Shown piece by piece: positions 26,492-36,343 of a DNA stretch of 64,000 nt. Made by a program: the position numbers and the translations under genes. The number at the start of each line of letters is the position of its first letter. Positions within the stretch are counted from its first letter, which is position 1. The DNA lies in contig NZ_FNUZ01000003.1 of NCBI RefSeq assembly GCF_900108225.1, positions 434,001-498,000 on the forward strand, given 5' to 3'. The notes under the pieces are model-generated. The model made no database searches and was not told the DNA's origin. It saw only the letters and a program-made list of their open reading frames with translations. The stretch is from Thalassococcus halodurans. GTDB lineage: Bacteria > Pseudomonadota > Alphaproteobacteria > Rhodobacterales > Rhodobacteraceae.

Positions 26492-27880
26492 GTGGCCAAC
26501 GATTACATCGTAAAAGACATCTCCTTGGCCGAATTCGGCCGTAAGGAACTGGATATCGCTGAAACAGAAATGCCGGGCCTGATGGCGCTGCGCGCAGAAT
26601 ACGGCGAAGCAAAACCCCTGAAAGGCGCGCGCATTGTTGGTTCGTTGCACATGACGATCCAGACAGCGGTTCTGATTGAAACACTGGTTGCGCTGGGCGC
26701 GGACGTGCGCTGGGCGTCGTGCAACATCTTCTCGACCCAAGACCACGCAGCGGCGGCAATCGCGGCAGGCGGCACGCCCGTCTTCGCGATCAAGGGCCAG
26801 ACGCTGGAAGAGCATTGGGACTATCTGGACAAGTCCTTCATGTTCCCTGAGGGCGCGAACATGATCCTCGACGACGGTGGCGACGCGACACTGTACGTTC
26901 TGCTCGGCGCACGCGCCGAAGCGGGTGAAGATATCATCCCCGTGCCGCAGTCCGAAGAAGAGGCCGTCATCAAAGCGCAGATCAAAAAGCGCATGGAACA
27001 GTCCCCGGGCTGGTTCACCAAAACACGCGACGCGATCAAAGGCGTTTCTGAGGAAACAACCACAGGCGTTCACCGCCTTTACGATCTGCACAAGAAAGGC
27101 CAGCTGCCCTTCCCTGCGATCAACGTGAACGACAGCGTCACCAAGTCGAAGTTCGACAACAAATACGGCTGTAAGGAATCGCTGGTTGACGGCATCCGCC
27201 GCGCCACAGACACCATGCTGGCCGGTAAGGTCGCGGTTGTGTGTGGTTACGGCGACGTTGGCAAAGGCTCTGCCGCATCGCTGGCAGGTGCAGGTGCCCG
27301 CGTGAAGGTGACAGAAGTCGACCCGATCTGCGCGCTTCAGGCCGCAATGGACGGTTTCGAAGTTACCGTTCTGGAAGACGTTGTTTCCACCGCTGACGTG
27401 TTCATCACGACAACAGGCAACAAAGACGTCATCCGCATCGAGCATATGCGCGAGATGAAAGATATGGCGATCGTTGGCAACATCGGTCACTTCGACAACG
27501 AAATTCAGGTCGCTGCGCTGAAGAACCACAAGTGGACCAACATCAAAGAGCAGGTCGACATGATCGAAATGCCCTCTGGTTCGCGCATCATCCTGTTGTC
27601 CGAAGGTCGTCTGCTGAACCTTGGTAACGCCACAGGTCACCCGTCGTTCGTAATGTCTGCGTCCTTCACCAACCAAGTACTGGCGCAGATCGAACTGTGG
27701 ACCAACGGCGAAAGCTACAACAACGAAGTGTACATCCTGCCCAAGCATCTGGATGAAAAGGTCGCGCGCCTGCACCTGGATCGCATCGGCGTGAAGCTGA
27801 CCAAGCTGAACAACGATCAGGCAGCTTACATCGGCGTTACGCCGGAAGGCCCCTTCAAGCCGGAACACTACCGTTACTAA
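26492..27880 (+). CDS. ahcY: Adenosylhomocysteinase
   Basis: A 462-residue S-adenosylhomocysteine hydrolase that splits SAH to adenosine and homocysteine, relieving methyltransferase inhibition. It has the NAD-binding motif [13 protein letters not shown] near residue 250 and the substrate-site segments [12 protein letters not shown] and [10 protein letters not shown]. The start chosen is the GTG at 26492 with GGAGG 5 bases upstream, which gives the usual [11 protein letters not shown]-terminus; an ATG at 26480 lies in front of that ribosome site. It is a single gene ending in a strong terminator. Confidence 0.97.
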   Translation: MANDYIVKDISLAEFGRKELDIAETEMPGLMALRAEYGEAKPLKGARIVGSLHMTIQTAVLIETLVALGADVRWASCNIFSTQDHAAAAIAAGGTPVFAIKGQTLEEHWDYLDKSFMFPEGANMILDDGGDATLYVLLGARAEAGEDIIPVPQSEEEAVIKAQIKKRMEQSPGWFTKTRDAIKGVSEETTTGVHRLYDLHKKGQLPFPAINVNDSVTKSKFDNKYGCKESLVDGIRRATDTMLAGKVAVVCGYGDVGKGSAASLAGAGARVKVTEVDPICALQAAMDGFEVTVLEDVVSTADVFITTTGNKDVIRIEHMREMKDMAIVGNIGHFDNEIQVAALKNHKWTNIKEQVDMIEMPSGSRIILLSEGRLLNLGNATGHPSFVMSASFTNQVLAQIELWTNGESYNNEVYILPKHLDEKVARLHLDRIGVKLTKLNNDQAAYIGVTPEGPFKPEHYRY

Positions 27881-27905
27881 TCAGCGGAAACGCATTATCA
27901 GGAGA

Positions 27906-27935
27906 AGCCGTCAGTTTCGCACTGGCGGCTTTTTT
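27906..27935 (+). terminator. Rho-independent terminator of ahcY
   Basis: The stem AGCCGTCAG / CTGGCGGCT (one G:T) closes a TTTCGCA-type loop and is followed by a run of six T residues, 25 bases after the ahcY stop. Confidence 0.88.
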
Positions 27936-27950
27936 ATGCCTTTCGACGTC

Positions 27951-27976
27951 AACACTTTTGGAAAACAAAATGTGTT
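27951..27976 (+). repeat. Hairpin upstream of the DUF2853 gene
   Basis: AACACTTTTG (27951-27960) and CAAAATGTGTT (27966-27976) pair over ten positions with one bulged T around GAAAA. It lies after the ahcY terminator and 146 bases before the DUF2853 start. It could be an operator or part of a long leader or small RNA. The rest of this 242-base gap shows no gene. Confidence 0.35.
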
Positions 27977-28122
27977 GGGTCGATTTTACCTGTAGAACGG
28001 CAGATTTTTGCATGGTGGGAATTGTGATGTGTCTTTTCCCTTGTTTGGAGTGCAAACCGCGCCTTAGGTTCTTTGCAGACACCATTTTGGGGTGATCGCA
28101 ATAAAAACCAGGGGACTGATTT

Positions 28123-28464
28123 ATGGGTAAAAGAGACGAATTGATCGCGAAATATGCGGACGATCTGCGCGGCAAGTGCGGCATGGAACCGGATATGGAC
28201 CTTCTGACCAAAGTCACAATCGGCTGCGGCCCGGCAATTTATAACGCCGACGCGTCCACAGTTGCGGGCTCTCAGGCTGCGGAACTGGAAACAGTGAAAA
28301 CAAACTTCCTGATGAAAAAGCTGGGCCTGAAAGACAGCCCCGAACTGATGGACGCCATCAACTCGGTCATCGAGACATACGGCAAATCCGAGCGCAACAA
28401 GTACCGCGCCGTAATCTACTACATGCTGACCAAACATTTCGGCAAAGAAAGCGTCTACAGCTAA
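28123..28464 (+). CDS. DUF2853 family protein
   Basis: A 113-residue small soluble protein with no signal or membrane segment, starting MGKRDELIAKYADDL and ending in a compact basic helix (YRAVIYYMLTKHFGK). This is the DUF2853 family, common in alphaproteobacteria, with no established function. It stands alone with its own upstream region and a strong terminator. Codon use looks like that of well-expressed neighbours. Confidence 0.85.
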   Translation: MGKRDELIAKYADDLRGKCGMEPDMDLLTKVTIGCGPAIYNADASTVAGSQAAELETVKTNFLMKKLGLKDSPELMDAINSVIETYGKSERNKYRAVIYYMLTKHFGKESVYS

Positions 28465-28486
28465 GCTGTACGCCTACTGGCTATTG

Positions 28487-28513
28487 AAAGGCGTCCTTCG
28501 GGGCGCCTTTTTT
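28487..28513 (+). terminator. Rho-independent terminator of the DUF2853 gene
   Basis: AAAGGCG-TCC and GGGGCGCCTTT form a GC-rich stem with a TTC loop and one mismatch, followed by six T residues, 22 bases after the stop. Confidence 0.85.
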
Positions 28514-28681
28514 GTTGCGGCGGTTTTTACTTAATTGCCGGATGCTTAGTGCTTCGCGAAACGCGATGTGCATGCTACGTTCTTTTCAGTTCGCCAGAAG
28601 GCCGATCTGACTGTTTCACGTGTTGTGTATGGGAGTGCACAGGGTGAGCAGGGGGCCGCCTTCTTGCGCGGTCCCCTGATA

Positions 28682-29107
28682 CTATTTCCCGCCGGAATAT
28701 CCGCCCATCTGACAGACTTTTGCCCATTCGGCTTCTGTCACAGGCTGCACAGACAAACGGGATTGCTTGACCAATGCCATGTCTGCCAATTCTTCGGTCT
28801 CTTTGACCTGATCCAGCGTTACAGGTTTTGGAAAGGCGGCAACCGCTTTGATGTCGACGCATTCCCAGCGCGGATCATCGGCCTTGCTGTCTGGGTGGGC
28901 TTCGGCAATCACCTCGACCACACCAACCACGGCCTTTTCAGACTGGGAATGGTAGAAAAAGCCCAGATCACCGACTGACATCTCGCGCATGAAGTTGCGC
29001 GCCTGATAATTGCGCACGCCGTCCCACTCTTCGCCTTCGTCGCCTTTGGCAACCTGCTGGTCCCATGACCATGTGGACGGCTCGGATTTGAACAGCCAGT
29101 AGCGCAT
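28682..29107 (-). CDS. EVE-domain protein
   Basis: A 141-residue protein of the EVE family (PUA-like fold) starting MRYWLFKSEPSTWSWD, with the conserved WDGVRNYQARNFMREM and FFYHSQSE segments. EVE domains bind modified bases in RNA or DNA; the precise role of the stand-alone bacterial version is unsettled. The start at 29107 shares one base with the stop of the YciI gene (TGATG), so translation is coupled. Together with yciI-like, gpsA and tsaD it forms a minus-strand operon. Confidence 0.9.
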   Translation of the reverse strand: MRYWLFKSEPSTWSWDQQVAKGDEGEEWDGVRNYQARNFMREMSVGDLGFFYHSQSEKAVVGVVEVIAEAHPDSKADDPRWECVDIKAVAAFPKPVTLDQVKETEELADMALVKQSRLSVQPVTEAEWAKVCQMGGYSGGK

Positions 29108-29376
29108 CAGCCGATGACCTTTTTCCATTCAACCAGTTCGACCGACGCGAACAGGCCAGCCTTTGCATAGGGGTCGTTTGCCGCCCATGCCTCGGCCGCA
29201 GCCATATCTTCGACGTCCAGAATAACCAGCGATCCGGCCATGTCGCCGTCTACGATCAGCGGGCCCGCCTGCGCGACCACGCCTGTGTCCTTGATGTATC
29301 CAAGATGCGCTTCGCGGTTGTCTTTGCGAACCTGAAGTGCGCCGGCTTTGTCTTTGGCAAAAAGTGCAACGAGCAT
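29107..29376 (-). CDS. YciI-like protein
   Basis: An 89-residue YciI/YCII-family protein (ferredoxin-like dimeric alpha-beta barrel). It has the family's His in NREAHLGYI and Asp in AANDPYAKAGLF. The function of the stand-alone form is not established. It starts exactly after the gpsA stop and is coupled to the EVE gene by a one-base overlap. Confidence 0.9.
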   Translation of the reverse strand: MLVALFAKDKAGALQVRKDNREAHLGYIKDTGVVAQAGPLIVDGDMAGSLVILDVEDMAAAEAWAANDPYAKAGLFASVELVEWKKVIG

Positions 29377-30339
29377 TTATTCCTCCTTCAATGGGCGCGA
29401 GAGCAGCTGATTAAGCGCCTCGGGCACCGTGATATGTCCTTCGCAGATGGCATTGACCGTTGTGCAAATCGGCAGGTCGAGCCCCTCTTTCTGCGCAATG
29501 TCTGCCATTGCCTTGGCCGTGGCAACACCTTCGACGGTTGTCGTTTTGTCAAACTCCGTGCCTGCGCCCAGCGCCATGCCAAAGCGATAGTTGCGCGACT
29601 GATCGGAGCAACAGGTCAGCGCCAGATCGCCCAGACCGGATAGGCCCACCAACGTCGTCGGATTGGCCCCCATGCGCTCAGCCACGCGCTGCATTTCGGC
29701 AAAGCCACGGGTCATCAGGGCGGCACGTGCGCTCACGCCAAGCTTTGCACCGATCACGATGCCACAGGCCACGGCAACTACGTTCTTAAGCGCACCACCA
29801 AGTTCGGCGCCGATCACATCCTTGCTGCGATAAATGCGCAGAACCGCGCAGGCCAGTTCGTTCTGAAGCTGTTCGCCCAGCGCCTCATCCGCGCAGGCAA
29901 GCGTCAGAGCCGTGGGCAGGCCCTGAGCAATATCGCTGGCAAAACTTGGACCGGTCAGAACAGCGGGAACGGCATCAGGCTTTTGGCGGGCGATTAACTG
30001 GGATGGGCCCGTGCCCGTCGTCAGGTCAATCCCCTTACAGCAGGCCACCACGCGCTGACCGTTCAGCGAAGCGTCGATGTTATCCAGAAGCCCCGAGACG
30101 GTTTGCATAGGCACCGCAACCAAAAGGGTCGGCGACTGCGCAGCCAATTCCAGATCCGGCTGGATCAACAGACCCTCAGGCAGGGTCGCATCGGGCAATT
30201 TCGGATTGACCCGAGTGCGCGCCATTTCAGCCAATGCATCCGGGTTCCGTCCCCAAAGCTGCACATCGCGGCCTTCACGCGCCAATGCGATTGCCAGCGC
30301 CGTTCCGAACGCGCCTGCCCCAAGTACCGAAATCGTCAT
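29377..30339 (-). CDS. gpsA: Glycerol-3-phosphate dehydrogenase [NAD(P)+]
   Basis: A 320-residue cytoplasmic enzyme reducing dihydroxyacetone phosphate to sn-glycerol-3-phosphate for phospholipid synthesis. The N-terminal Rossmann motif is [12 protein letters not shown]. The catalytic lysine region is [12 protein letters not shown] and the C-terminal domain includes [12 protein letters not shown]. The start at 30339 gives MTISVLGAG and overlaps the tsaD stop by 4 bases; longer in-frame starts lie inside tsaD. Confidence 0.96.
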   Translation of the reverse strand: MTISVLGAGAFGTALAIALAREGRDVQLWGRNPDALAEMARTRVNPKLPDATLPEGLLIQPDLELAAQSPTLLVAVPMQTVSGLLDNIDASLNGQRVVACCKGIDLTTGTGPSQLIARQKPDAVPAVLTGPSFASDIAQGLPTALTLACADEALGEQLQNELACAVLRIYRSKDVIGAELGGALKNVVAVACGIVIGAKLGVSARAALMTRGFAEMQRVAERMGANPTTLVGLSGLGDLALTCCSDQSRNYRFGMALGAGTEFDKTTTVEGVATAKAMADIAQKEGLDLPICTTVNAICEGHITVPEALNQLLSRPLKEE

Positions 30340-31421
30340 GCCTTCGCGCCCTTTTTCCCCGACCCCAACAAGGGCGATGCTGCTTTGTCCAAAGGCCACC
30401 GCGGACGTGCCGACAGCGACATGTCATGCGTGACACCCTTGGAGAACAACTCTTGCCCAGCGTAGGCGATCATCGCCGCGTTGTCTGTGCAAAGCGCAAG
30501 GGGCGGCGCAATAAACGCGACGCCTTTTTCATCACACAGTGCCTGAAGTTTTTCACGGATCGCGCCATTGGCGGCGACGCCACCGGCAATGGCAAACGCG
30601 GGCTTGGCAGGAGCCATTTCAAGATAGACCTCTAGCGCGCGGCGCGTCTTTTCGGCCAACACGTCACGCACGGCCGCCTGAAACCCAGCGCAAAGGTCAA
30701 AACGATCCTGTTCGTAAAGCCCGTCTTGTTCCTTAACCAGCTTATCGCGCTGGCGAAGCAAAGCGGTCTTCAGACCGGAAAACGACATATCGCAGCCCTC
30801 TTGATCCAGCAGGGGCCGTGGCAGTCTAAAGCGTTTTTCGTCACCTGTACGGGCGTTCTGTTCAACCGAAGGGCCACCCGGTTGCGGTAGCCCAAGAAGA
30901 CGCGCGGTTTTGTCGAATGCCTCGCCCGGGGCATCGTCGATGGTGCCGCCGAGACGCTGAAACTCTTCCACTGATTTGACGATCAGAAACTGGCAATGGC
31001 CGCCGGACACCAGCAGCATGAGGTAAGGAAATTCCAAACCATCGGTCAGACGCGGCGTCAGCGCGTGGCCCGCCAAATGGTTTACCCCGACAAGCGGCTT
31101 GCCAGACCCCGCCGACAGCCCTTTTGCCGTCATCACACCCGACAGAACGCCGCCAATCAGACCAGGGCCTGATGTGACTGCGATGGCATCGATTTCAGAC
31201 AACGACGTATCAGCGGCCTTCAGTGCCTCGGCCACCGCGATATCAAGTTTTTCGGCATGCGCGCGCGCCGCGATTTCGGGAACGACGCCACCAAAAGCTG
31301 CATGCAGCTCTGTTTGCCCCAGCACAATGGACGACAGAATATTCCGCCCTCTGACTACCGCTGCTGCGGTGTCATCACAGCTGCTTTCGATCCCGAGCAC
31401 TGTAAATGAAGGTTGATCCAT
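30336..31421 (-). CDS. tsaD: TsaD, tRNA threonylcarbamoyladenosine transferase
   Basis: A 361-residue ASKHA-fold enzyme that transfers the threonylcarbamoyl group to A37 of tRNA. It has the conserved [13 protein letters not shown] start, the metal-binding [13 protein letters not shown] and the FSGLKTA segment. TsaE is encoded at 19993. It is the first gene of tsaD-gpsA-yciI-EVE and is divergent from hemD. Confidence 0.96.
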   Translation of the reverse strand: MDQPSFTVLGIESSCDDTAAAVVRGRNILSSIVLGQTELHAAFGGVVPEIAARAHAEKLDIAVAEALKAADTSLSEIDAIAVTSGPGLIGGVLSGVMTAKGLSAGSGKPLVGVNHLAGHALTPRLTDGLEFPYLMLLVSGGHCQFLIVKSVEEFQRLGGTIDDAPGEAFDKTARLLGLPQPGGPSVEQNARTGDEKRFRLPRPLLDQEGCDMSFSGLKTALLRQRDKLVKEQDGLYEQDRFDLCAGFQAAVRDVLAEKTRRALEVYLEMAPAKPAFAIAGGVAANGAIREKLQALCDEKGVAFIAPPLALCTDNAAMIAYAGQELFSKGVTHDMSLSARPRWPLDKAASPLLGSGKKGAKA

Positions 31422-31494
31422 GGGTCCTTCCCATTGCGCGACGCCAGCCTTGCAGGTAGCACCTGAAGCAACGCCTCACAATCCCGACAGGTTC

Positions 31495-32232
31495 ATGTCC
31501 ACACCCCGCGCCATAGTTTTGATGACCCGCCCCGAACCCGCTGCGCGCCAGTTCATCGCGGATTTGGGGGATTTGATTGACGGAACCGATGTCATTTATG
31601 CACCGCTGATCGACATCACATTTACTGGACCCCTGCCTGACCTCGATGGGATCAACGGCCTGATCTTTTCGTCAAAGAACGGGGTTGCTGCGTGGAAATA
31701 TCTGGGCGGGCCCGTTTTGGAAACCTGTTATACCGTCGGCGATGCAACGCGTGATGCCGCCGCTGAACTGGGCTTCAATCCCATGTCTGCGTCGGGTGCG
31801 GCCAAGAATTTGGTCGATCACATCATCGCCGACCAGCCCAAAGCCCCTTTGCTGCATGTTCACGGCACGCACACGCGCGGCGCGATCGCCCAGACGCTGT
31901 CCCAACATGGGATAGAAACGCAGCAAGCCGTGATTTACGACCAGCCGCTTTTGCCTCTGAGTCCCGAGGCCATTCAGGCATTGGCCGGCGATATTCCCGT
32001 GATTGTGCCACTTTTTTCACCCAGAACGGCCCAGCAATTTATTGCCCAAGGTCCGTTCAAGGCAAAAATTTACATTGCGGCGATGAGTGAATCTGTCGCT
32101 AAACCATTAGAGAACAATGATTTTAGTGGCGTAGTGATTGCGGACAAACCCAATTCCCCTAGCATGACGAAAGCAGTAGCGCGACTATTGGCGCAGGTGC
32201 AGATGCTTGAGGGTCGCCCGACGGGGCACTAA
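31495..32232 (+). CDS. hemD: Uroporphyrinogen-III synthase
   Basis: A 245-residue HemD-family enzyme that closes and inverts ring D of hydroxymethylbilane in tetrapyrrole synthesis. Family features visible are VLMTRPEPAARQF at the N-terminus, LIFSSKNGV and VIVPLFSPRTAQQF. Conservation in HemD is always low, so the call also rests on the neighbours: mic60 and hemY follow on the same strand, a known alphaproteobacterial order. The ATG at 31495 is the first start that avoids the tsaD region. Confidence 0.9.
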   Translation: MSTPRAIVLMTRPEPAARQFIADLGDLIDGTDVIYAPLIDITFTGPLPDLDGINGLIFSSKNGVAAWKYLGGPVLETCYTVGDATRDAAAELGFNPMSASGAAKNLVDHIIADQPKAPLLHVHGTHTRGAIAQTLSQHGIETQQAVIYDQPLLPLSPEAIQALAGDIPVIVPLFSPRTAQQFIAQGPFKAKIYIAAMSESVAKPLENNDFSGVVIADKPNSPSMTKAVARLLAQVQMLEGRPTGH

Positions 32233-32285
32233 GTTATCAACGCGCTCGGCATTCATCTGCCCATGGATTCGAAAGGTACCTACGC

Positions 32286-33779
32286 GTGGCCAAAGCAACG
32301 ACCCCCAGAAAAACCACACGAACCACAAAGGCACGTACAACCAAGCCACGCTCAACCGCAGCGAAAACCACCGCAGCGGCTAAAAAGGCGACAGCAGAGG
32401 CCGAAGAGGTTGTAAAGGACGCGGTAGAGGCTGTTGAGCAGATGGAAAAGTCTGCCACCGAGGAAACAAAATCCGAGGCCCCTTCCGAGACAGAAGACGC
32501 AAGCGCGCCCGAGGACAAAGCCGAAGACGCGGCTGTAAGCGAAGATACCACTGACGCAGTGCCTGCATCTGACGATCAAAACGTTCAGGCGGAAGAAAGC
32601 ACCGATAGCCCTGCTGACGACAATGCCGCCAAGGACGATTCCGAAACTGGTGAAAGCGCAACCGACACCACGCCAGAGCCTGTAGAGGAAGTTGAACAGC
32701 CCTCGGATGAGCTCAAAGACACCACGCCCACACCTGCACCGGTCATCAAAGAAACGATCGTTGAGCGGAAGGCGGGCTTTTTCCCGATGCTTTTGGGCGG
32801 CGTCGCCGCTGCGGTCGCTGGCTTTGGACTGTCCCAGTACCTTGGACCAAACGGCTGGCCGTTTAGCGATGGCGCAGGGTTCGAGGCCGAGATCACGGAA
32901 AAGCTGTCCGATCAGGAACAGCAAATCAACGCACTCGAAAGCCAACTGGCAGACCTAACGCCCCGTTTTGACGGTGTTGACGGGGGCTTTGCTGAAATTC
33001 AGACGTCACTTGGCGATATCGCAAGCCAAGCTGACGCACTCGAGACGACACTCGTCGCTACCGAAGCACAGATTTCGGCCCTATCCGAACGCATGGTCGA
33101 ACTTGAGAAGCGCCCCATGGAGGATGCAGTTTCTCCTGCAACTATTGCTGCCTATCAAGCCGAACTTGATAAACTCGTTGCGTCCGTTGACGCCGAACGC
33201 GCTGAAATGGAAAAACAGCGTCAGGAAGTGGCCGATCTTGCCCAACGTGCTGTCGAAGCCGAACAAAGCGCCCAGCGCGAAGCTTTGGTTTCTGACCTGA
33301 AAATCGCCACCGCTACTGTGATCGCCGACGTGAACGCAGGCAAACCTTTCGCAGCATCGCTGGAACCTTTGATCGCGTCGAACATTGTGTCTGTACCCGA
33401 GGGCCTGACTTCGGTCGCAGATACCGGAGTACCAACGCAATCCGATCTTTTGAACAGTTTCCCCAAAGCCGCGCGACAGGCGCTGGCAACAGCACGAGCC
33501 AGCGAAGACGACGGAACACGGCCCAGCCTGACGTCCTATTTCGCGGCGCAGTTGGGCGCCCGTTCCGTGCAGCCGCGTGAAGGCGATGACGCTGATGCGG
33601 TGCTGTCACGCGCAGAAGCCGCAGTCGCGAACGGCGATCTGGAAGCTGCCTTCAAGGAAATCGAAGGTCTTTCGGATGACGCAAAGGCAGACATGGCCGA
33701 ATGGGTGGCTGCCGCAAAAACCCGCTTTGACGCTGTATCTGCCATTCAGGCAATCAGCGCCGAATTGAATAAGGAATAA
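32286..33779 (+). CDS. Mitofilin/Mic60-like inner membrane protein
   Basis: A 497-residue protein with a GTG start. A Lys/Thr/Ala-rich N-terminus (1-40) is followed by a long acidic low-complexity stretch (about 40-150), one membrane helix (about 164-184), a coiled coil (about 195-340) and a C-terminal helical domain. This is the layout of alphaproteobacterial Mic60, ancestor of the mitochondrial MICOS subunit that shapes crista junctions; in bacteria it helps form intracytoplasmic membranes. The hemD-mic60-hemY order is diagnostic. Confidence 0.88.
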   Translation: MAKATTPRKTTRTTKARTTKPRSTAAKTTAAAKKATAEAEEVVKDAVEAVEQMEKSATEETKSEAPSETEDASAPEDKAEDAAVSEDTTDAVPASDDQNVQAEESTDSPADDNAAKDDSETGESATDTTPEPVEEVEQPSDELKDTTPTPAPVIKETIVERKAGFFPMLLGGVAAAVAGFGLSQYLGPNGWPFSDGAGFEAEITEKLSDQEQQINALESQLADLTPRFDGVDGGFAEIQTSLGDIASQADALETTLVATEAQISALSERMVELEKRPMEDAVSPATIAAYQAELDKLVASVDAERAEMEKQRQEVADLAQRAVEAEQSAQREALVSDLKIATATVIADVNAGKPFAASLEPLIASNIVSVPEGLTSVADTGVPTQSDLLNSFPKAARQALATARASEDDGTRPSLTSYFAAQLGARSVQPREGDDADAVLSRAEAAVANGDLEAAFKEIEGLSDDAKADMAEWVAAAKTRFDAVSAIQAISAELNKE

Positions 33780-33789
33780 GGGTCACCAC

Positions 33790-35292
33790 ATGCTTTGGTC
33801 TTTGCTTAAAATCGTGATTTTCGTCACCATCGTGGCGGCCCTGACACTTGGCGCAAGCTATCTGATGGACTCGACCGGCGGTATTCAAGTGACCGTCGCC
33901 GGCGTCGAATACACCTTTGGCCCGCTGCAGTCGGTGATTGCTGCACTGGTCTTTCTGCTTGCTGCTTGGGTGCTTTTCAAACTCGTCGCATTGCTGGTTG
34001 CTGTCCTGCATTTCATTAACGGTGACGAAACGGCAATCTCGCGTTATTTCGATCGCAATCGCGAACGCAAAGGCTATGCCGCGCTGGCCGAGGGCCTGAC
34101 AGCCCTGGCATCGGGCGAGGGTCGTCAGGCCATGGCCAAAGCCCAAAAAGCCGAGCGCTATTTACACAAGCCCGAGTTAACCAACCTTCTGACGGCACAA
34201 GCCGCCGAAATGACGGGCGATCGCAAGAAAGCAGAGGACGTCTACAAACGTCTTCTAGAACATGACTCGACCCGTTTTGTTGGTATTCGCGGCGTGATGA
34301 AACAACGTCTTGCCGACGGCGATACCGACACGGCGCTGAAACTGGCAGAACGTGCTTTTGCGATCAAACCCAAGCACGAAGAAATTCAGGACACCCTTCT
34401 GACCCTGCAAGCACAGGGTGGTGACTGGGCCGGTGCACGCAACACGCTGAATGCCAAGCTGAAGCACGGCACATTGCCACGCGATGTCCACAAACGCCGC
34501 GACGCTGTCCTGGCGCTGTCTCAGGCAAAGGCAATTCTGGAAGACGGCAACTCCATCGAAGCCCGCGAAGCTGCGATTGCCGCGAACAAGAACTCTCCGG
34601 ATCTTATTCCTGCTGCTGCGATGGCTGCACGTGGCTATATCGAAGACGGTCGCAAGAAACACGCCACGCGTCTTCTGAAAAAGACATGGAGCGTTCAGCC
34701 CCACCCCGATCTTGCCGCTGCTTTTGCTGAAATCGAGCCGGAAGAGACCCCGCAAGAGCGCCTTAAAAGGTTCAATCTGCTTCTGAACGTGAACAGCGAA
34801 CACCGCGAGGCGAAGCTTTTGAATGCTGAACTACATCTTGCAGCCGAGGATTTCCCCGGCGCGCGGAAAGCACTTGGCGATCTGGCAGAAACAGAACCGG
34901 ATGCACGCGTACTGACTATCATGGCAGCAATCGAACGGGGCGAAGGCGCAAATGATGCGATTGTTCGCGGCTGGTTGGCCAAAGCACTTGCCGCACCGCG
35001 TGGCCCGCAGTGGGTCTGCGACAACTGTTCGAATATTCAAGCTGAATGGGCACCGGTCTGCGGCAACTGTGGTGCGTTCGATACGCTAAGCTGGAAAACG
35101 CCACCGAAAAACGAGGGCGCGATGCCCGTCGGTGCCGAAATGCTTCCGCTTTTGGTTGGGCAACCGGATATTCAAGAAGCTTCTGAAAATCCGTTGGTAA
35201 ATCCTGAACAGCAAAAGCTGGATGAAGAAGTGTTGGAAGTTATCGCCACACCGGACGCGGAAGAAGATACCACGTCGGACAAGCTTCACTAA
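33790..35292 (+). CDS. hemY: HemY-type tetratricopeptide membrane protein
   Basis: A 500-residue protein with two N-terminal membrane helices (about 5-25 and 43-70), then tetratricopeptide-like helical repeats (about 90-390). A short zinc ribbon follows, CDNCSNIQAEWAPVCGNC at residues 410-427, and an acidic tail. HemY of this type is associated with late heme synthesis but its biochemical role is unsettled. It starts 10 bases after mic60. The zinc ribbon resembles LapB/YciM-like rubredoxin modules, so an assembly or scaffold function is plausible. Confidence 0.88.
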   Translation: MLWSLLKIVIFVTIVAALTLGASYLMDSTGGIQVTVAGVEYTFGPLQSVIAALVFLLAAWVLFKLVALLVAVLHFINGDETAISRYFDRNRERKGYAALAEGLTALASGEGRQAMAKAQKAERYLHKPELTNLLTAQAAEMTGDRKKAEDVYKRLLEHDSTRFVGIRGVMKQRLADGDTDTALKLAERAFAIKPKHEEIQDTLLTLQAQGGDWAGARNTLNAKLKHGTLPRDVHKRRDAVLALSQAKAILEDGNSIEAREAAIAANKNSPDLIPAAAMAARGYIEDGRKKHATRLLKKTWSVQPHPDLAAAFAEIEPEETPQERLKRFNLLLNVNSEHREAKLLNAELHLAAEDFPGARKALGDLAETEPDARVLTIMAAIERGEGANDAIVRGWLAKALAAPRGPQWVCDNCSNIQAEWAPVCGNCGAFDTLSWKTPPKNEGAMPVGAEMLPLLVGQPDIQEASENPLVNPEQQKLDEEVLEVIATPDAEEDTTSDKLH

Positions 35293-35313
35293 AAATCAAT
35301 GATAACCAATAAA

Positions 35314-35340
35314 CCGCGCCGAATTACGGCGCGGCTTATT
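35314..35340 (+). terminator. Hairpin after hemY, probable terminator
   Basis: CCGCGCCG (35314-35321) and CGGCGCGG (35327-35334) are perfect 8-bp arms around AATTA, 21 bases after the hemY stop. The following CTTATTGAG is T-poor, so termination may be weak or need Rho. Confidence 0.6.
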
Positions 35341-35571
35341 GAGTAATAGCAATGTGAAAAGTGATTCTATCTTTAGTTAAACTGAGTGCAAACTTTAGAT
35401 ATATATTTATCCAAATATGTTCGCTGATTTATTCACAAGTCACTGAAACCCAATTTCTTTTTGCGCTTGGCAAAATCTGTCCTAACCGGAATTTGTGACT
35501 TCCTGCATACCACCCAAAATGGTAGGGATGTAGGGACGGGTACGCCTAAACCTGTCTGGGGGAATATTTTA
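35341..35571. other. AT-rich leader region of the second EPS locus
   Basis: These 231 bases are clearly more AT-rich than the surroundings, with an A/T run around 35395-35425 (TTTAGATATATATTTATCC). I see no gene. A TTG at 35461 opens the reading frame of the following sugar transferase but has no ribosome site. The stretch probably holds the promoter of the second EPS locus. The direct repeat GTAGGGA occurs twice near 35522-35536. Confidence 0.5.
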
Positions 35572-36240
35572 GTGTTTGATCAAACCAACACATTCGAACC
35601 ACAGATTGTTACCAAGCCTGTAGACTTGGCCGTTAAAAAGAACGCCAGCCCGCATTGGTTCTTTTTGGCGTGCAAACGACCTTTTGACATACTTTTCTGT
35701 ATTGTTCTTTTTCCGATTTTCTTGGTCGTTGCGCTGGCTTTGCTCATCGCGAACCCGTTCTTAAACCAAGGTCCTCTTTTCTATTTCCAGCCGCGTATGG
35801 GCAAAAATTGCCGTGCATTCCGCCTGGTCAAATTCCGCAGCATGCGATGCACGGATAAGCTTAGCCGCAGCTCTAATGATCCACTTGAAACAGACCGCAT
35901 CACGCCACTGGGTCGTTTTATGCGGAAATCGCGAATTGATGAACTCCCGCAGATCTTGAACGTACTTGCAGGCGACATGAGCCTTATCGGTCCGCGCCCA
36001 GATTACTTCCATCATGCCCGCCGTTTTGTGCAATCCGTTCCCGGCTATCGCGAACGTCACACCGTTCGACCCGGCATTAGTGGTCTGGCACAGATCGAAC
36101 TTGGCTACATTGAGGGCCACGACGCGACTGAACGTAAGGTTAAATCGGACCTGCACTACATCAGAAATGCTGGCTTCCGTATGGAAATGTGGATTTTTTG
36201 GAAAACTATTTTAACGGTCCTTTTGCGCCGCGGTAGTTAA
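35572..36240 (+). CDS. Second ExoY/WcaJ-type initiating sugar transferase
   Basis: A 222-residue bacterial sugar transferase with one N-terminal hydrophobic segment and the motifs KFRSM, SRIDELPQILNVL and GDMSLIGPRPDY. Like the paralogue at 5849 it should load a sugar-1-phosphate onto undecaprenyl phosphate. The GTG at 35572 is chosen because GGGGGA lies about 9 bases upstream; a TTG at 35461 would add 37 residues but has no ribosome site. It is followed by its own Wzc-type kinase. Confidence 0.85.
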   Translation: MFDQTNTFEPQIVTKPVDLAVKKNASPHWFFLACKRPFDILFCIVLFPIFLVVALALLIANPFLNQGPLFYFQPRMGKNCRAFRLVKFRSMRCTDKLSRSSNDPLETDRITPLGRFMRKSRIDELPQILNVLAGDMSLIGPRPDYFHHARRFVQSVPGYRERHTVRPGISGLAQIELGYIEGHDATERKVKSDLHYIRNAGFRMEMWIFWKTILTVLLRRGS

Positions 36241-36343
36241 ACAATAGCCCAGTATTGCCGCTTTCTATGGTTCAAGCTTGGCTGAGTTGCCTGCTATTGC
36301 TTTTTATGGCAATGATCGCCGCGAAACTACCTGGCCAGAAGAT

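Noticed and set aside
26450-27868. A 472-codon open frame on the minus strand opposite ahcY
   Set aside because: It mirrors a highly expressed gene with strong codon bias, shows no domain, and has no ribosome site; it is a coding shadow.
28612-28627. Half parS (TGTTTCACGTG) downstream of the DUF2853 gene
   Set aside because: Only one half matches; the other five positions all differ.
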